Source: Oxalicibacterium faecigallinarum
GTDB lineage: Bacteria; Pseudomonadota; Gammaproteobacteria; Burkholderiales; Burkholderiaceae_D
Reading direction: 5' to 3'
DNA: 64,000 nt
Assembly: GCF_014635705.1 (NCBI RefSeq)
Contig: NZ_BMDI01000002.1
Coordinates: 124,001 to 188,000 of the forward strand
Position 1 is the first letter of the stretch. The number at the start of each line of letters is the position of its first letter. Shown in pieces: positions 27,587 to 36,119 of the stretch. The notes under the pieces were generated by a model. It saw nothing but the letters and a program-made list of their open reading frames with translations, had not been told where the DNA came from and ran no database searches. A program made the translations under genes and the position numbers.

Positions 27587-28298
27587 CTTGTGCTTTTGCG
27601 AAAACGTAACCCGCACCGCGTACGGTGATGATGCGCTTTGGCTGCTTCGGGTCATCTTCAATGGCAGCGCGCAGGCGACCAATATGGACGTCAATGGAGC
27701 GATCAAACGCTTCTAGGGGTTCACCTTTGACCATATCCATCAATTGTTCGCGCGAGAGCACGCGTCCGGCGCGTTCGGCCATCGCGGCCAGCAGATTGAA
27801 CTGATAGGCAGTGACAGGGCGCTCCTGATCGTCCAGCCGCAGCATGCGTGCATCCAGATCCACTTCCAATCGGCCAAAGCGCAGGACGCGATCTTCCGAT
27901 GACGGAATGCCACCTTGCTGACGACGCAGTACGGCGCGCAGACGGGCCAGCAGTTCACGTGGTTCAAATGGCTTGGGTACGTAATCATCGGCGCCTAGTT
28001 CAAGGCCGACGACGCGATCCATCGGATCACCTTTTGCAGTTAGCATGACGATCGGTATGGCATTCAGTGGCGGTGCAAAGGCGCGAATCTGGCGGCAGAC
28101 ATCCAGACCATCGGCATCCGGCAGCATGAGGTCCAGCAAGACGATCGAGAATGCCTGGCTGTCGCCATGACGTAGTTTGTCGAGACCGGCTGCTGCGGTG
28201 TCGCAATGCTGTACATCGAAGCCATTCTGGCGCAGATAAGTCGCGACCATGGTGGCAAGCCGCTGGTCATCTTCGATCATGAGGAGATGTTGTGTCAT
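27579..28298 (-). CDS. OmpR-family response regulator (CpxR-like)
   Basis: Response regulator of 239 residues with receiver domain (acidic pocket IEDD, phospho-acceptor in LLDLMLPDADG, conserved MLTAKG and KPFEPREL) and winged-helix DNA-binding domain (LLAAMAERAGRVLSREQL, DRSIDVHIGRLRAAIEDDP, ITVRGAGYVF). The gene lies between the CpxP-like gene and the kinase. An exact GTAAA-N5-GTAAA element, the consensus bound by E. coli CpxR, occurs upstream of the CpxP-like gene, which supports a CpxR-type identity, though RstA is a close alternative. Confidence 0.94.
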   Translation of the reverse strand: MTQHLLMIEDDQRLATMVATYLRQNGFDVQHCDTAAAGLDKLRHGDSQAFSIVLLDLMLPDADGLDVCRQIRAFAPPLNAIPIVMLTAKGDPMDRVVGLELGADDYVPKPFEPRELLARLRAVLRRQQGGIPSSEDRVLRFGRLEVDLDARMLRLDDQERPVTAYQFNLLAAMAERAGRVLSREQLMDMVKGEPLEAFDRSIDVHIGRLRAAIEDDPKQPKRIITVRGAGYVFAKAQDV

Positions 28299-28415
28299 GT
28301 GCGTAGTGTGTCGATTTGCGTGCGTATCTGCAAGTGCGAGGGCGACCGAACGGATTTCTCCGTGTCGATCGCCTCGTTCAAGTCAACTTGCCTTGATGCT
28401 GCCTGATCGCCGGTG

Positions 28416-29054
28416 TTAAGGCGCTTTTGGTGCAGCTGGCGGTGCTTGGTCGGAACCCGGTTTGAACTTGCCGCCATGACGCAGGCCGTGCTCACCAAAA
28501 TGCTTGCGATGTTTTTTCATCTGCTCGGCCGCCTTGACGCGTTGTGCTGGCGTCAGGACTTCGGCAGCATCGGTGAATGCCTTGGTGACAATGCGCGAAC
28601 GCTGATCCGCGAGTTGTTGTTCGGCTGCACGTGCCTTTTCAATTGCCGCACGATCAATCGTTGGTGCCGACAACAGCTTCATGCGCTGTTCACGTGCATC
28701 ACGGGCTTTTTCATGCAGCGGATGCAGCTCTTTAAAAGCGGATTGCGATATCGCTTTCAGTTTGGTTTTCTGCTCTGCCGAGGCGTCCGGCACCAGACGC
28801 TCGAGCATGCGATCAAAGCGCTTCTCTGCCTTTTCCGGGCTCATGCGTTCATCTCTATCACCATGACGCTCCTGTTTTTGCTGCGCCGTCGGCACAGGCT
28901 TTTGATCTACCTGTGCATGACTGACACCGATCAGCGACATGCTGCCGACGATGGCAGCGGTTGCGCCGGCGATCAGAAGGCGGCGACCGCGCGCGGAGGC
29001 GGAAGTCTGGTCTGCAATGGTGACGGCGTTGTTGCGTGCTTGTTGGTTGTTCAT
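28416..29054 (-). CDS. Spy/CpxP-family periplasmic protein
   Basis: Exported protein of 212 residues with a signal segment (RRLLIAGATAAIVGSMSLIGVSHAQ preceded by an unusually long N-region) and an alpha-helical Spy/CpxP body: MSPEKAEKRFDRMLERLV, LKAISQSAFKELHPLHEKARDAREQRMKLL, and one LTPAQRVK motif (LTxxQ). In E. coli such proteins act as chaperones and feed back on CpxA. Histidine-rich patches near the ends (HRKHFGEHGLRHGG) may bind metal. It is first in order on the minus strand before the two-component genes (117-base gap) and has the CpxR-type site 86 bases upstream. Confidence 0.88.
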   Translation of the reverse strand: MNNQQARNNAVTIADQTSASARGRRLLIAGATAAIVGSMSLIGVSHAQVDQKPVPTAQQKQERHGDRDERMSPEKAEKRFDRMLERLVPDASAEQKTKLKAISQSAFKELHPLHEKARDAREQRMKLLSAPTIDRAAIEKARAAEQQLADQRSRIVTKAFTDAAEVLTPAQRVKAAEQMKKHRKHFGEHGLRHGGKFKPGSDQAPPAAPKAP

Positions 29055-29139
29055 GTGAACTCCTTTCAGTGGTGCCCGCTAAGTGGTGCTGGCATGGTGT
29101 CACTGTAGGCGTCCACTGTTGCGTGATCGCTTTGACGCG

Positions 29140-29154
29140 GTAAAGTAATGTAAA
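29140..29154 (-). promoter_or_regulatory. CpxR-type binding site
   Basis: GTAAA (29140-29144), five bases GTAAT, GTAAA (29150-29154) on the plus strand exactly match the E. coli CpxR consensus GTAAA-N5-GTAAA. The site is 86 bases upstream of the CpxP-like gene and about 190 bases upstream of the divergent PilJ-domain gene; the rest of the 290-base interval shows no gene. Confidence 0.65.
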
Positions 29155-29344
29155 GCGGCGTTCTGTCGTTGGTCGGTGCAGGTTTGCCAACTTTCGCACC
29201 GGAATGGGCTTGCGCCAACGGCGTTCGACGGATTACCTGTATTGCTTATTGGTATGTTTTTTGCTGCAAAGTGCGGTGCTGACGGACCCGTGCAGTGTGC
29301 CGGTAGGTGTCAGTTCCGATCGCATGTTGAGCAAGGACATTTCC

Positions 29345-30139
29345 ATGGACAGGCGCCATTTTCTTCATATGACCGCAGCAGGCGGATCTCTGCTGATACT
29401 GGGCCCGGCATGGGCACAGGTTGGCCACATCAACGATGCCATCAACAAATCGGGGCGCCAGCGCATGCTGTCGCAACGCATGGCGAAGAGCTATTTGCAG
29501 ATCGGACAGGCGATTGATCAGCCACGCTCCGACAAGATCTTTACCGACTCCATCAGTCTGTTCGAGCGCCAGTTGAATGAGTTGCAGAATTTTGCACCCA
29601 ACGCAGAGAACAAGGCGACGCTGGCCGAGCTGCGCAAGGCCTGGCTGGGTTACCGCGAAGTGCTGCTGACCGGCAAACCCAACGCGCGTGACGCCAGGTC
29701 TGTCATGGCGCTCAGTGAGGAAGTGCTGGTGCTTGCACATGCGTCGACAACACAGCTGGAAGCAGTCTCCGGCACGGCAGCCGGTCATCTGGTCAATGTG
29801 GCGGGGCGTCAGCGCATGCTGTCGCAGCGCATGGCCAAGTTTTATCAGGCGGTCAGCTGGGGCGTGGCACCGACAGATGCGCTGGGAAAACTGGCCCAGT
29901 CGCGCACCGAGTTTTTGACGGCAATGAAGGAATTGTCGGATTCGCCCAAGAACACTCGGACGATCGCTTCAGAGCTCGAGCTGGCGCAGCAGCAGTGGTT
30001 CTTCTTCGATCAGGCATTACGTTCGAGCGCCACCACCGTCGAAAGCAAGAAGCGCTTTGCCACCAATGTGGCGACGACCAGTGAGCGCATTCTGGAAACC
30101 ATGGATCGCATTACCGGCATGTACGAACAGGTCGGTTAA
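29345..30139 (+). CDS. Exported protein with two PilJ/type IV pilus MCP N-terminal repeats
   Basis: A 264-residue exported protein with a twin-arginine-like signal (MDRRHFLHMTAAGG, RRxFL) and cleavage likely after AWAQ. It contains two PilJ-type sensor repeats, each starting with nearly the same motif: SGRQRMLSQRMAKSY and AGRQRMLSQRMAKFY, about 125 residues apart. In PilJ and NarX-like proteins this fold senses ligands in the periplasm, but here no membrane helix or signalling domain follows, so it is a stand-alone periplasmic protein. ATG at 29345 has AAGGAC upstream; a start at 29204 would bury the signal peptide. Confidence 0.85.
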   Translation: MDRRHFLHMTAAGGSLLILGPAWAQVGHINDAINKSGRQRMLSQRMAKSYLQIGQAIDQPRSDKIFTDSISLFERQLNELQNFAPNAENKATLAELRKAWLGYREVLLTGKPNARDARSVMALSEEVLVLAHASTTQLEAVSGTAAGHLVNVAGRQRMLSQRMAKFYQAVSWGVAPTDALGKLAQSRTEFLTAMKELSDSPKNTRTIASELELAQQQWFFFDQALRSSATTVESKKRFATNVATTSERILETMDRITGMYEQVG

Positions 30140-30160
30140 CGTCCTGTCTGAGCGCCTGGT

Positions 30161-30910
30161 CTAGTGCGCCTTGCCGCACACGGCGCAGCCTGGATTGCGT
30201 GCAACCTTGATGCTGCTCCAGTCCATGGAGCGCGCATCCAGCAGTAGCAACCGCCCGGCCAGCGATTCGCCGATGCCGGCAATCAGTCGCAACGCTTCGG
30301 CGGCCTGCATGCTGCCAATGATGCCGACCAGCGGTGCGAAAACACCCATCGTGCCGCAGTTGATTTCATCGAATTGCTGATCTTCCGGAAACAGGCACGA
30401 GTAGCATGGCGTATCAGTGCGGGAATCGAATACGCTGATCTGACCATCGAAGCGAATTGCAGCACCGGAAACCAGTGGCACGCGATGTGCGACACAGGCG
30501 CGATTGACGGCATGGCGCGTGGCAAAGTTGTCGCTGCAATCGAGTACGACCGACGCTTGCGCGACCAGCTCGGACAAGCGCGCTCCTTCCACTCTTTCGT
30601 TGAGTGCGATGACACGCACATCCGGATTGATCTGCGCCAGCGCTTCCTTGCCGGAGTCCACCTTGTTCTGGCCGACACGCGACGTCGTGTGCAGAATTTG
30701 CCGTTGCAGATTGGTCAGATCAACCGTGTCGTTATCCACCAGCGTCAGCGTGCCGACACCGGCTGACGCGAGATAGAGCGCAGCAGGCGAGCCGAGGCCG
30801 CCGGCACCGATGATCAGGGCGTGACCGGCCAGCAGTTTTTCCTGTCCTTCGATGTCGATCTCATCAAGCAGGATATGACGTGAATAGCGGAGCAGCTGTT
30901 GGTCGTTCAT
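30161..30910 (-). CDS. moeB: Molybdopterin-synthase/ThiS adenylyltransferase (MoeB/ThiF family)
   Basis: E1-like enzyme of 249 residues that adenylates the C-terminus of MoaD or ThiS for sulfur transfer. It has the nucleotide-binding GAGGLGSPAALYLASAG, the DLTNLQRQILH arginine region, and two zinc-binding CxxC pairs (CYSC and the C-terminal CAVC). Members named MoeB and ThiF cannot be told apart safely by sequence; the neighbours (S41 protease, EnvC, gpmA) give the order commonly annotated moeB in Burkholderiales. Convergent with the PilJ-domain gene. Confidence 0.88.
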   Translation of the reverse strand: MNDQQLLRYSRHILLDEIDIEGQEKLLAGHALIIGAGGLGSPAALYLASAGVGTLTLVDNDTVDLTNLQRQILHTTSRVGQNKVDSGKEALAQINPDVRVIALNERVEGARLSELVAQASVVLDCSDNFATRHAVNRACVAHRVPLVSGAAIRFDGQISVFDSRTDTPCYSCLFPEDQQFDEINCGTMGVFAPLVGIIGSMQAAEALRLIAGIGESLAGRLLLLDARSMDWSSIKVARNPGCAVCGKAH

Positions 30911-30973
30911 GACATGTTCATTCAGGGTAATGCTTCAACATACGTGCGGGCAATGAATGCCTGTGTGCCTATT

Positions 30974-31001
30974 AAAAAAGCCGCATCACTGCGGCTTTTT
31001 T
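30974..31001 (-). terminator. Rho-independent terminator after the S41 protease gene
   Basis: AAAAAAGCCGCA, a four-base loop and TGCGGCTTTTTT form a perfect hairpin with flanking A and T runs, 16 bases beyond the protease stop on the minus strand. It ends the gpmA-envC-protease transcript. Confidence 0.9.
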
Positions 31002-31016
31002 ACGGGCGAAACCGCC

Positions 31017-32501
31017 TTATTTCTTGTCGCCCGGTTTTTCACCATTCTTCTCACCGGCTTTCGGCTCGTTGATGGTTGGTTCCTTCTTGTTTTCTACCTT
31101 GGCCGATTTCGACAGCGTGACTGGCAGACCCTTCAACTGATTCAGTGCCTGTTGCAACTGGAAGTCATCCTTGCTGCCGAATTCCAGCGGTTTGCGTTTC
31201 TTCTCCAATGCGATCAGACGCTGCTCTTCTTCCAGCTCATCCACGGTATTGGCATGCACTTCAGGCGACTTGTCCTTGTCGTTCATCAGATGCTTTTGCA
31301 GATCGGCTTCACGCAGACGCAGACCATTGAGGCCGTCGCCTTCTGCTGTTTCATCGACCAGCATGTCCGGCACGATGCCGCGCGCCTGAATCGAGCGGCC
31401 GCTTGGCGTGTAATAACGTGCGGTCGTCAGCTTGACGGCGGTATCGGCCGACAATTGACGGATCGTCTGTACCGAGCCTTTGCCAAAGGTTTGCGTACCC
31501 ATGATGATGGCGCGTTTGTGATCCTGCAGCGCGCCAGCCACGATCTCGGAAGCCGACGCCGAACCGGAGTTGACCAGAACGACCATCGGGATTTTCTTCA
31601 GCGCTTCCGGCAGTTTGGCCAGCGGATCACCGACGGCACGCGTCGCGTAGAACTCGCGACGTGCATAGAAGGTTTGCTTCGAGTCCGGCAACTGACCATT
31701 GGTCGACGTGATCACGACATCCTTCGGCAGGAACGCCGCCGATACGCCGATGGCGCCCGGCAAGACGCCACCCGGATCGTTACGCAGATCGAGCACCAGA
31801 CCTTTCAGGTTTGGATCTTCCGCATAGAGAGCGGCGATCTTCTTGGCCATGTCATCCACGGTCGGTTCCTGGAACTGGGCGATACGCAGCCATGCATAGC
31901 CGGGTTCGACAATCTTGGACTTGACGCTCTGTACGCGGATTTCCTGGCGCGTGATGGTCACGATCACAGGCTTGTCTTCATCCTTGCGGGCGATGGTCAG
32001 GGTGATCTTGGTGTTGGGTTCGCCGCGCATGCGCTTGACGGCTTCGTCCAGCGTCATGCCTTTGACCGGCGTGGAATCGAGACGCGTGATCAGATCGCCG
32101 GCCTTGACGCCTGCCTTGTGGGCTGGCGAATCCTCGATCGGCGAGATCACTTTGACGTAGCCGTCTTCCATGCCGACTTCGATGCCGAGGCCGACAAACT
32201 TGCCTTGCGTGCCTTCACGCAGTTCCTTGAAGGCTTTCTTGTCGAGATAGGCAGAGTGCGGATCGAGTGAGGAGACCATGCCGGAGATGGCTTCGGTCAA
32301 CAGCTTCTTGTCTTCTACGGGCTCGACGTAATCCGATTTGATCAGGCCGAACACATCGGCTAGCTGACGCAATTCTTCAAGCGGTAACGGTGAACCGGCG
32401 GTGTTCTTTTGTGCAACCGCGTCGAGCTGAGTGCCCATGCCGATTGCGCCGGCGATCATGCCCAGACCAACCAAAGCGATATTTTTGAGTTTCGTTCCCA
32501 T
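31017..32501 (-). CDS. S41-family C-terminal processing peptidase
   Basis: Carboxy-terminal protease (CtpA/Prc type, 494 residues) exported to the periplasm behind an N-terminal membrane segment (LKNIALVGLGMIAGAIGMG). A PDZ domain (about residues 85-165, GIEVGMEDGYVKVISPIEDSPAHKAGVKAGDLI) precedes the peptidase with catalytic Ser in VNSGSASASEIVAGALQD and Lys in FGKGSVQT. The C-terminal tail is Lys/Glu-rich. Such proteases often degrade or activate peptidoglycan hydrolases, and the EnvC-type activator gene lies two bases upstream, which fits. The ATG at 32501 has AGGTGA upstream. Confidence 0.94.
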   Translation of the reverse strand: MGTKLKNIALVGLGMIAGAIGMGTQLDAVAQKNTAGSPLPLEELRQLADVFGLIKSDYVEPVEDKKLLTEAISGMVSSLDPHSAYLDKKAFKELREGTQGKFVGLGIEVGMEDGYVKVISPIEDSPAHKAGVKAGDLITRLDSTPVKGMTLDEAVKRMRGEPNTKITLTIARKDEDKPVIVTITRQEIRVQSVKSKIVEPGYAWLRIAQFQEPTVDDMAKKIAALYAEDPNLKGLVLDLRNDPGGVLPGAIGVSAAFLPKDVVITSTNGQLPDSKQTFYARREFYATRAVGDPLAKLPEALKKIPMVVLVNSGSASASEIVAGALQDHKRAIIMGTQTFGKGSVQTIRQLSADTAVKLTTARYYTPSGRSIQARGIVPDMLVDETAEGDGLNGLRLREADLQKHLMNDKDKSPEVHANTVDELEEEQRLIALEKKRKPLEFGSKDDFQLQQALNQLKGLPVTLSKSAKVENKKEPTINEPKAGEKNGEKPGDKK

Positions 32502-32503
32502 GT

Positions 32504-33907
32504 TCACCTGATAGTTACCCACCCGAGCGGGTCAAACGCGCGACCCTGATGTCGCATTTCGAAGTATAAACCTGATTGATCGTTGCCGCCGCTATTGCCT
32601 GTGCTGGCAATGATATCGCCCGATTTGACTATGTCTCCCGGCCGTTTCAGAACCGACTGATTATTGCCATAAATCGTCATGTACTGACTGCCATGATCGA
32701 CGATGATCAGATTGCCAAAACCGCGCAACCAGTCGGCAAACACGACCCGGCCGCCGGCAATTGCTTTGACTTCCGTTCCTTCGGGTGCGCGGATGAACAG
32801 GCCTTTCCAGGTCGGGCCATCGCCGCGCTTGCTGCCATAGCGTGCGGTCAGGTCGCCGGCAATTGGCAGGCGCAGCTTCCCGCGAAGGGCGGCGAAAGCG
32901 CCATCCGGCATGCCCGGCTGCGGTGTCAGACTGTTACGCGCCACGCTTTGTGCCGGTGGTGGCTCGTCATCCTCGATGGCATCCGGATTGCGCATGCGGT
33001 TGCTGGCGCTGCCCGATGGCGGTGTTTTGCCTGCTTGTGCTGCTGCGGCGGCTGCCGCACGACGCTCGCGTTCTGCCTTGGCGCGTGCCAGTTGTTCCTG
33101 ACGACGTTTCTCCGCAGCAGCGGCTTCGGCCTTGCGTTGTTCTTCTATCAGCACATTGAGTCGATTGACCAGCGTGCCAAGGCGACGATCATCGCGCTCG
33201 ATATTGCCGACTTCTTTACGCTGACTGGCCAGTTTGCTGGAAAGTTGTGCCAGCAGGTTGGCGCGTTGCGCTTTTTCCTTTTGCAGCACCGCATGTTGTT
33301 CGCGCGCTTCCGCGGCGATTTCATCCAGTTCCGCCTTGGCGTTCTGGATGTCTTCCTGATTTTCTTCCAGCGTTTTCAGGTTGGCGCGCAAGGACTCGAT
33401 GAGCGCGGCCTGGGCACGCGACACGTAGCCCATGTATTGCAACTCGCGGTTGATGCGGTTCGGGTTGTCGCCCGAAAGCAGCAGTTTGATGCGATCCTCG
33501 TTGCCGGCGACGTAATGATCGCGCAGCAGTTTGGCCAATTGATTCTGCTGTGTATGGACGACTTTCTCCAAGGCCGCCATCTTCCGGGCCAACTCTGCCA
33601 GCTTGGCTTCCGTATCGCGTTGTTCGCTAGCGAGATCACGCAGATTGCGTTTGGCATCGGAAATGGCTGCCTCGGATTCGGACAGGGCATCGGCCGCGGT
33701 GCTTTTCGCGCTTTCGGTACGATCGATATCCCTTTTCAGCGTACTCAGCTTGCGGCGCAGTTCGGCACGCTCGGATTCCGCAGCCTGCTTCTGCTTGCTG
33801 CGGTCGGTCTGTTTTTGCGCATGTGCTAAAGGCCCCGCCAGCAGCGTGGCAGCGCACAAGCCGGCGACAGCAAAACGCAGCAGACCCTTGTGATCGATGA
33901 TGGACAT
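32504..33907 (-). CDS. EnvC-like murein hydrolase activator (M23 domain)
   Basis: Periplasmic protein of about 467 residues: signal peptide ending in PLAHAQ, a long coiled coil (about residues 30-240, heptad-like ELRRKLSTLKRDIDRTES and EEQRKAEAAAAEKRRQEQ), a Pro/Ser linker, and a C-terminal LytM/M23 domain (LPIAGDLTARYGSKRGDGPTWKG to LYFEMRHQGRAFDPLGWV). In EnvC the LytM site is catalytically dead and activates amidases. The H-x3-D pair is replaced here (ARYGSKRGDG), consistent with a non-enzymatic activator. Start is uncertain among ATG 33907 and GTG 33946. Confidence 0.9.
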   Translation of the reverse strand: MSIIDHKGLLRFAVAGLCAATLLAGPLAHAQKQTDRSKQKQAAESERAELRRKLSTLKRDIDRTESAKSTAADALSESEAAISDAKRNLRDLASEQRDTEAKLAELARKMAALEKVVHTQQNQLAKLLRDHYVAGNEDRIKLLLSGDNPNRINRELQYMGYVSRAQAALIESLRANLKTLEENQEDIQNAKAELDEIAAEAREQHAVLQKEKAQRANLLAQLSSKLASQRKEVGNIERDDRRLGTLVNRLNVLIEEQRKAEAAAAEKRRQEQLARAKAERERRAAAAAAAQAGKTPPSGSASNRMRNPDAIEDDEPPPAQSVARNSLTPQPGMPDGAFAALRGKLRLPIAGDLTARYGSKRGDGPTWKGLFIRAPEGTEVKAIAGGRVVFADWLRGFGNLIIVDHGSQYMTIYGNNQSVLKRPGDIVKSGDIIASTGNSGGNDQSGLYFEMRHQGRAFDPLGWVTIR

Positions 33908-33948
33908 GCGACGGAAGAGGCGGGTGGGCAGCAAGACGAACGGCACGT

Positions 33949-34665
33949 TTATTTCGAATGCGCAGTGGCGCCCTCATCGCCGAGATAGTAATGACGAATC
34001 GGCTTCAGATCGGCATCCAGCTCGTACACGATCGGGCGGCCGTTTGGAATATTCAATGTGATGATGTCCTGATCGTTGATCTCGTCCAGCATTTTGATCA
34101 GCGCGCGCAGACTGTTGCCATGGGCTGAAATGATGATATTGCGGCCGGCACGGATTTGCGGCGCGATTGTGTCATTCCAGTAGGGAACAACGCGTTCCAC
34201 CGTATCCTTCAGGCATTCGCCGAGTGGAATTTCTTCACGCTTCAGACCGACGTAGCGTGGATCGCCATAGGACGTGCGTTCGTCATTTTCCTCCAGCAGG
34301 CTAGGCGGAATGTCAAAACTGCGACGCCACTGCATGACTTTGTCCTGACCGTATTTTTCCGCGGTCTCTGCCTTGTTCATGCCTTGCAAGGCGCCGTAGT
34401 GACGCTCGTTGAGGTGCCAGTCGCAGACAATCGGAATCCACATCAAATCCATTTCGTCCAGCGTGATCCACAGCGTGCGGATCGCACGTTTGAGCATGGA
34501 AGAGTAGGCAAGGTCAAAGGTAAAACCGGCCTCACGCAGCAGGACCCCTGCCTTTTTTGCTTCAGCGCAACCTTTTTCGGTCAGGTCAACGTCGGCCCAG
34601 CCTGTGAAACGGTTTTCGAGATTCCATGTGGACTCGCCATGGCGCATCAATACGATTTTGTACAT
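33949..34665 (-). CDS. gpmA: 2,3-bisphosphoglycerate-dependent phosphoglycerate mutase
   Basis: Glycolytic enzyme of 238 residues interconverting 3- and 2-phosphoglycerate. The phosphohistidine motif [23 protein letters not shown] with adjacent [16 protein letters not shown], and the second histidine [12 protein letters not shown] mark the cofactor-dependent mutase; length is right for GpmA. It begins the operon gpmA-envC-S41 protease on the minus strand and diverges from the rhodanese gene. Confidence 0.97.
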   Translation of the reverse strand: MYKIVLMRHGESTWNLENRFTGWADVDLTEKGCAEAKKAGVLLREAGFTFDLAYSSMLKRAIRTLWITLDEMDLMWIPIVCDWHLNERHYGALQGMNKAETAEKYGQDKVMQWRRSFDIPPSLLEENDERTSYGDPRYVGLKREEIPLGECLKDTVERVVPYWNDTIAPQIRAGRNIIISAHGNSLRALIKMLDEINDQDIITLNIPNGRPIVYELDADLKPIRHYYLGDEGATAHSK

Positions 34666-34734
34666 GAGTCAGATAGGTGGTAATGAGTTTTTGATGCAAA
34701 ATGCCGAATCCGGATCGGTTTCGGCCGTCTATTT

Positions 34735-34740
34735 TATAAT
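34735..34740 (+). promoter_or_regulatory. Probable -10 element for rhodanese-grxC
   Basis: A perfect TATAAT hexamer lies 30 bases before the rhodanese GTG start in the gap divergent from gpmA. No good -35 box is seen at 16-18 bases upstream, so only the -10 is called. Confidence 0.45.
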
Positions 34741-34770
34741 GCGAACATTCTTTCTACCCACTGGAACGCT

Positions 34771-35190
34771 GTGAATTTCTTTTCTGACATCAATAATCTG
34801 GTCCTTTTGGCGATTGTCTTCCTGTCTGGCGGTGCATTGGTTGCGCATACCTTGCGACAGGTCGGTGCAAAGGTTTCTCCTTTGCAAGCTACCCAACTGC
34901 TCAATCAGAACAAGGGCTTTATCCTTGACGTGCGTAGCGAAGAAGAGTTCGCTGCCGGACATATCAAAGATGCAAAAAATATTCCTTTGTCGGCATTGAA
35001 AGAGCGCGTCGGCGAGTTGGACAAGGCCAAGGGCCGCACGGTTGTGACGGTGTGCGACCGGGGCTTGCAATCAAACAAGGCGGCCTCACTTTTGGGTAAA
35101 GAAGGCTTTGAAAGCAGCAGCCTTCTGGGCGGAATGGAAGCATGGCGGGCCGCCGGCCTGCCGGTCAGCAAGAAGAAGGAGGCAGCATGA
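34771..35190 (+). CDS. Membrane-anchored rhodanese-like protein
   Basis: A 139-residue protein with an N-terminal membrane helix (NLVLLAIVFLSGGALVAHTL) and a cytoplasmic rhodanese domain (GFILDVRSEEEFAAGHIKDAKNIPL). The catalytic cysteine is present in VVTVCDRGLQS, and the GGMEAWRAAGLPV ending is typical, so sulfurtransferase activity is possible. It resembles E. coli YibN, whose gene also stands before grxC and secB. GTG start at 34771. Its stop overlaps the grxC start (ATGA). Confidence 0.93.
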   Translation: MNFFSDINNLVLLAIVFLSGGALVAHTLRQVGAKVSPLQATQLLNQNKGFILDVRSEEEFAAGHIKDAKNIPLSALKERVGELDKAKGRTVVTVCDRGLQSNKAASLLGKEGFESSSLLGGMEAWRAAGLPVSKKKEAA

Positions 35191-35450
35191 CAGCCACGGT
35201 AACGATGTACAGCACGGGCGTTTGCCCTTATTGTGTGATGGCAGAGCGTCTGCTGAAGGCAAAAGGCATCGACGACGTCCAGAAAATCCGTGTCGATCTC
35301 GATCCGCAGCAACGCGCCTTGATGATGGAGAAAACCGGTCGTCGTACCGTGCCGCAGATTTATATCGGCGACACCCATGTAGGTGGCTTTGACGATCTCA
35401 ACGCGCTGGAGCGCGCAGGCAAGCTGGATAGCCTGCTGCAAGGTGCCTGA
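35187..35450 (+). CDS. grxC: Glutaredoxin 3
   Basis: Small dithiol glutaredoxin (87 residues) using glutathione to reduce disulfides, including ribonucleotide reductase. The redox site GVCPYC, the cis-proline TVPQIYIGDTHVGG and the GG glutathione-binding step are intact. The ATG at 35187 lies after AGGAGGCAGC, a strong ribosome-binding site within the rhodanese gene, and overlaps its stop. A terminator follows before secB. Confidence 0.97.
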   Translation: MTATVTMYSTGVCPYCVMAERLLKAKGIDDVQKIRVDLDPQQRALMMEKTGRRTVPQIYIGDTHVGGFDDLNALERAGKLDSLLQGA

Positions 35451-35504
35451 TACGCGAAAGATCAGGTCGAAGAATCAGGCAGCATCCAAGGTTTGGCAAT
35501 ACTC

Positions 35505-35531
35505 AGGCGGACGTATGTCCGCCTTCCTTTT
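35505..35531 (+). terminator. Rho-independent terminator between grxC and secB
   Basis: AGGCGGAC (35505-35512), loop GTAT, GTCCGCCT, followed by TCCTTTT. The stem is perfect, the T run is interrupted, so partial read-through into secB is likely. Confidence 0.75.
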
Positions 35532-35559
35532 AATCACAATCATTATTTGAAAGAGCTTC

Positions 35560-36063
35560 ATGGCTGACGAAAATCTCCAACCCGTATTCCAGATTCAACG
35601 TGTTTATCTGAAAGACCTGTCGCTGGAACAACCAAATTCTCCGGAAATTTTCCTCGAGCAGGAAGCGCCAGCTATCGAAGTGGCCGTGGATGTGGGTGCA
35701 CGCCCATTGGCAGAAGGCATTTTTGAATCGACCGTGACGATCACGGTGACTGCCAAGGTCAAGGAAAAAACCGCGTTTCTGGTGGAAGGCAAGCAGGCTG
35801 GTATTTTCGAAATCCGTAACATTCCGGATGAGCAGTTCGACCCGTTGCTCGGCATCGGTTGCCCGAACGTGATCTATCCGTACCTGCGCGCTAACATCGC
35901 CGACATGATCACGCGTGCCGGCTTCCCGCCTGTGCATCTGAGCGAGATCAATTTCGAACTGTTCTACCAACAGCGTCTGCAGGCATTTGCCGAACAGCAA
36001 AAAGAAGCAGGCGCCGGTCTGGTGATGGCGGACGGTTCGACGGCATCGACCGCCAAACACTAA
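35560..36063 (+). CDS. secB: Protein-export chaperone SecB
   Basis: Tetrameric cytoplasmic chaperone (167 residues) that keeps preproteins unfolded and passes them to Sec[23 protein letters not shown], the [12 protein letters not shown] strand and [36 protein letters not shown] are highly conserved in SecB. A short poorly conserved tail follows. The order rhodanese-grxC-secB-gpsA is shared with gammaproteobacteria. Confidence 0.98.
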   Translation: MADENLQPVFQIQRVYLKDLSLEQPNSPEIFLEQEAPAIEVAVDVGARPLAEGIFESTVTITVTAKVKEKTAFLVEGKQAGIFEIRNIPDEQFDPLLGIGCPNVIYPYLRANIADMITRAGFPPVHLSEINFELFYQQRLQAFAEQQKEAGAGLVMADGSTASTAKH

Positions 36064-36119
36064 TGCAACGCGGCGTGTGCAATCCGCCGCATTCTGTTTT
36101 TCCCTGCAGCAGGGCAGCC

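Noticed and set aside
30957-32270. Plus-strand open frame of 437 codons
   Set aside because: Antisense shadow of the S41 protease gene; it starts within the terminator hairpin at 30974.
32576-33829. Plus-strand open frame of 417 codons
   Set aside because: Antisense to the coiled-coil region of the EnvC-like gene; Phe/Leu/Gln-rich product without family features.
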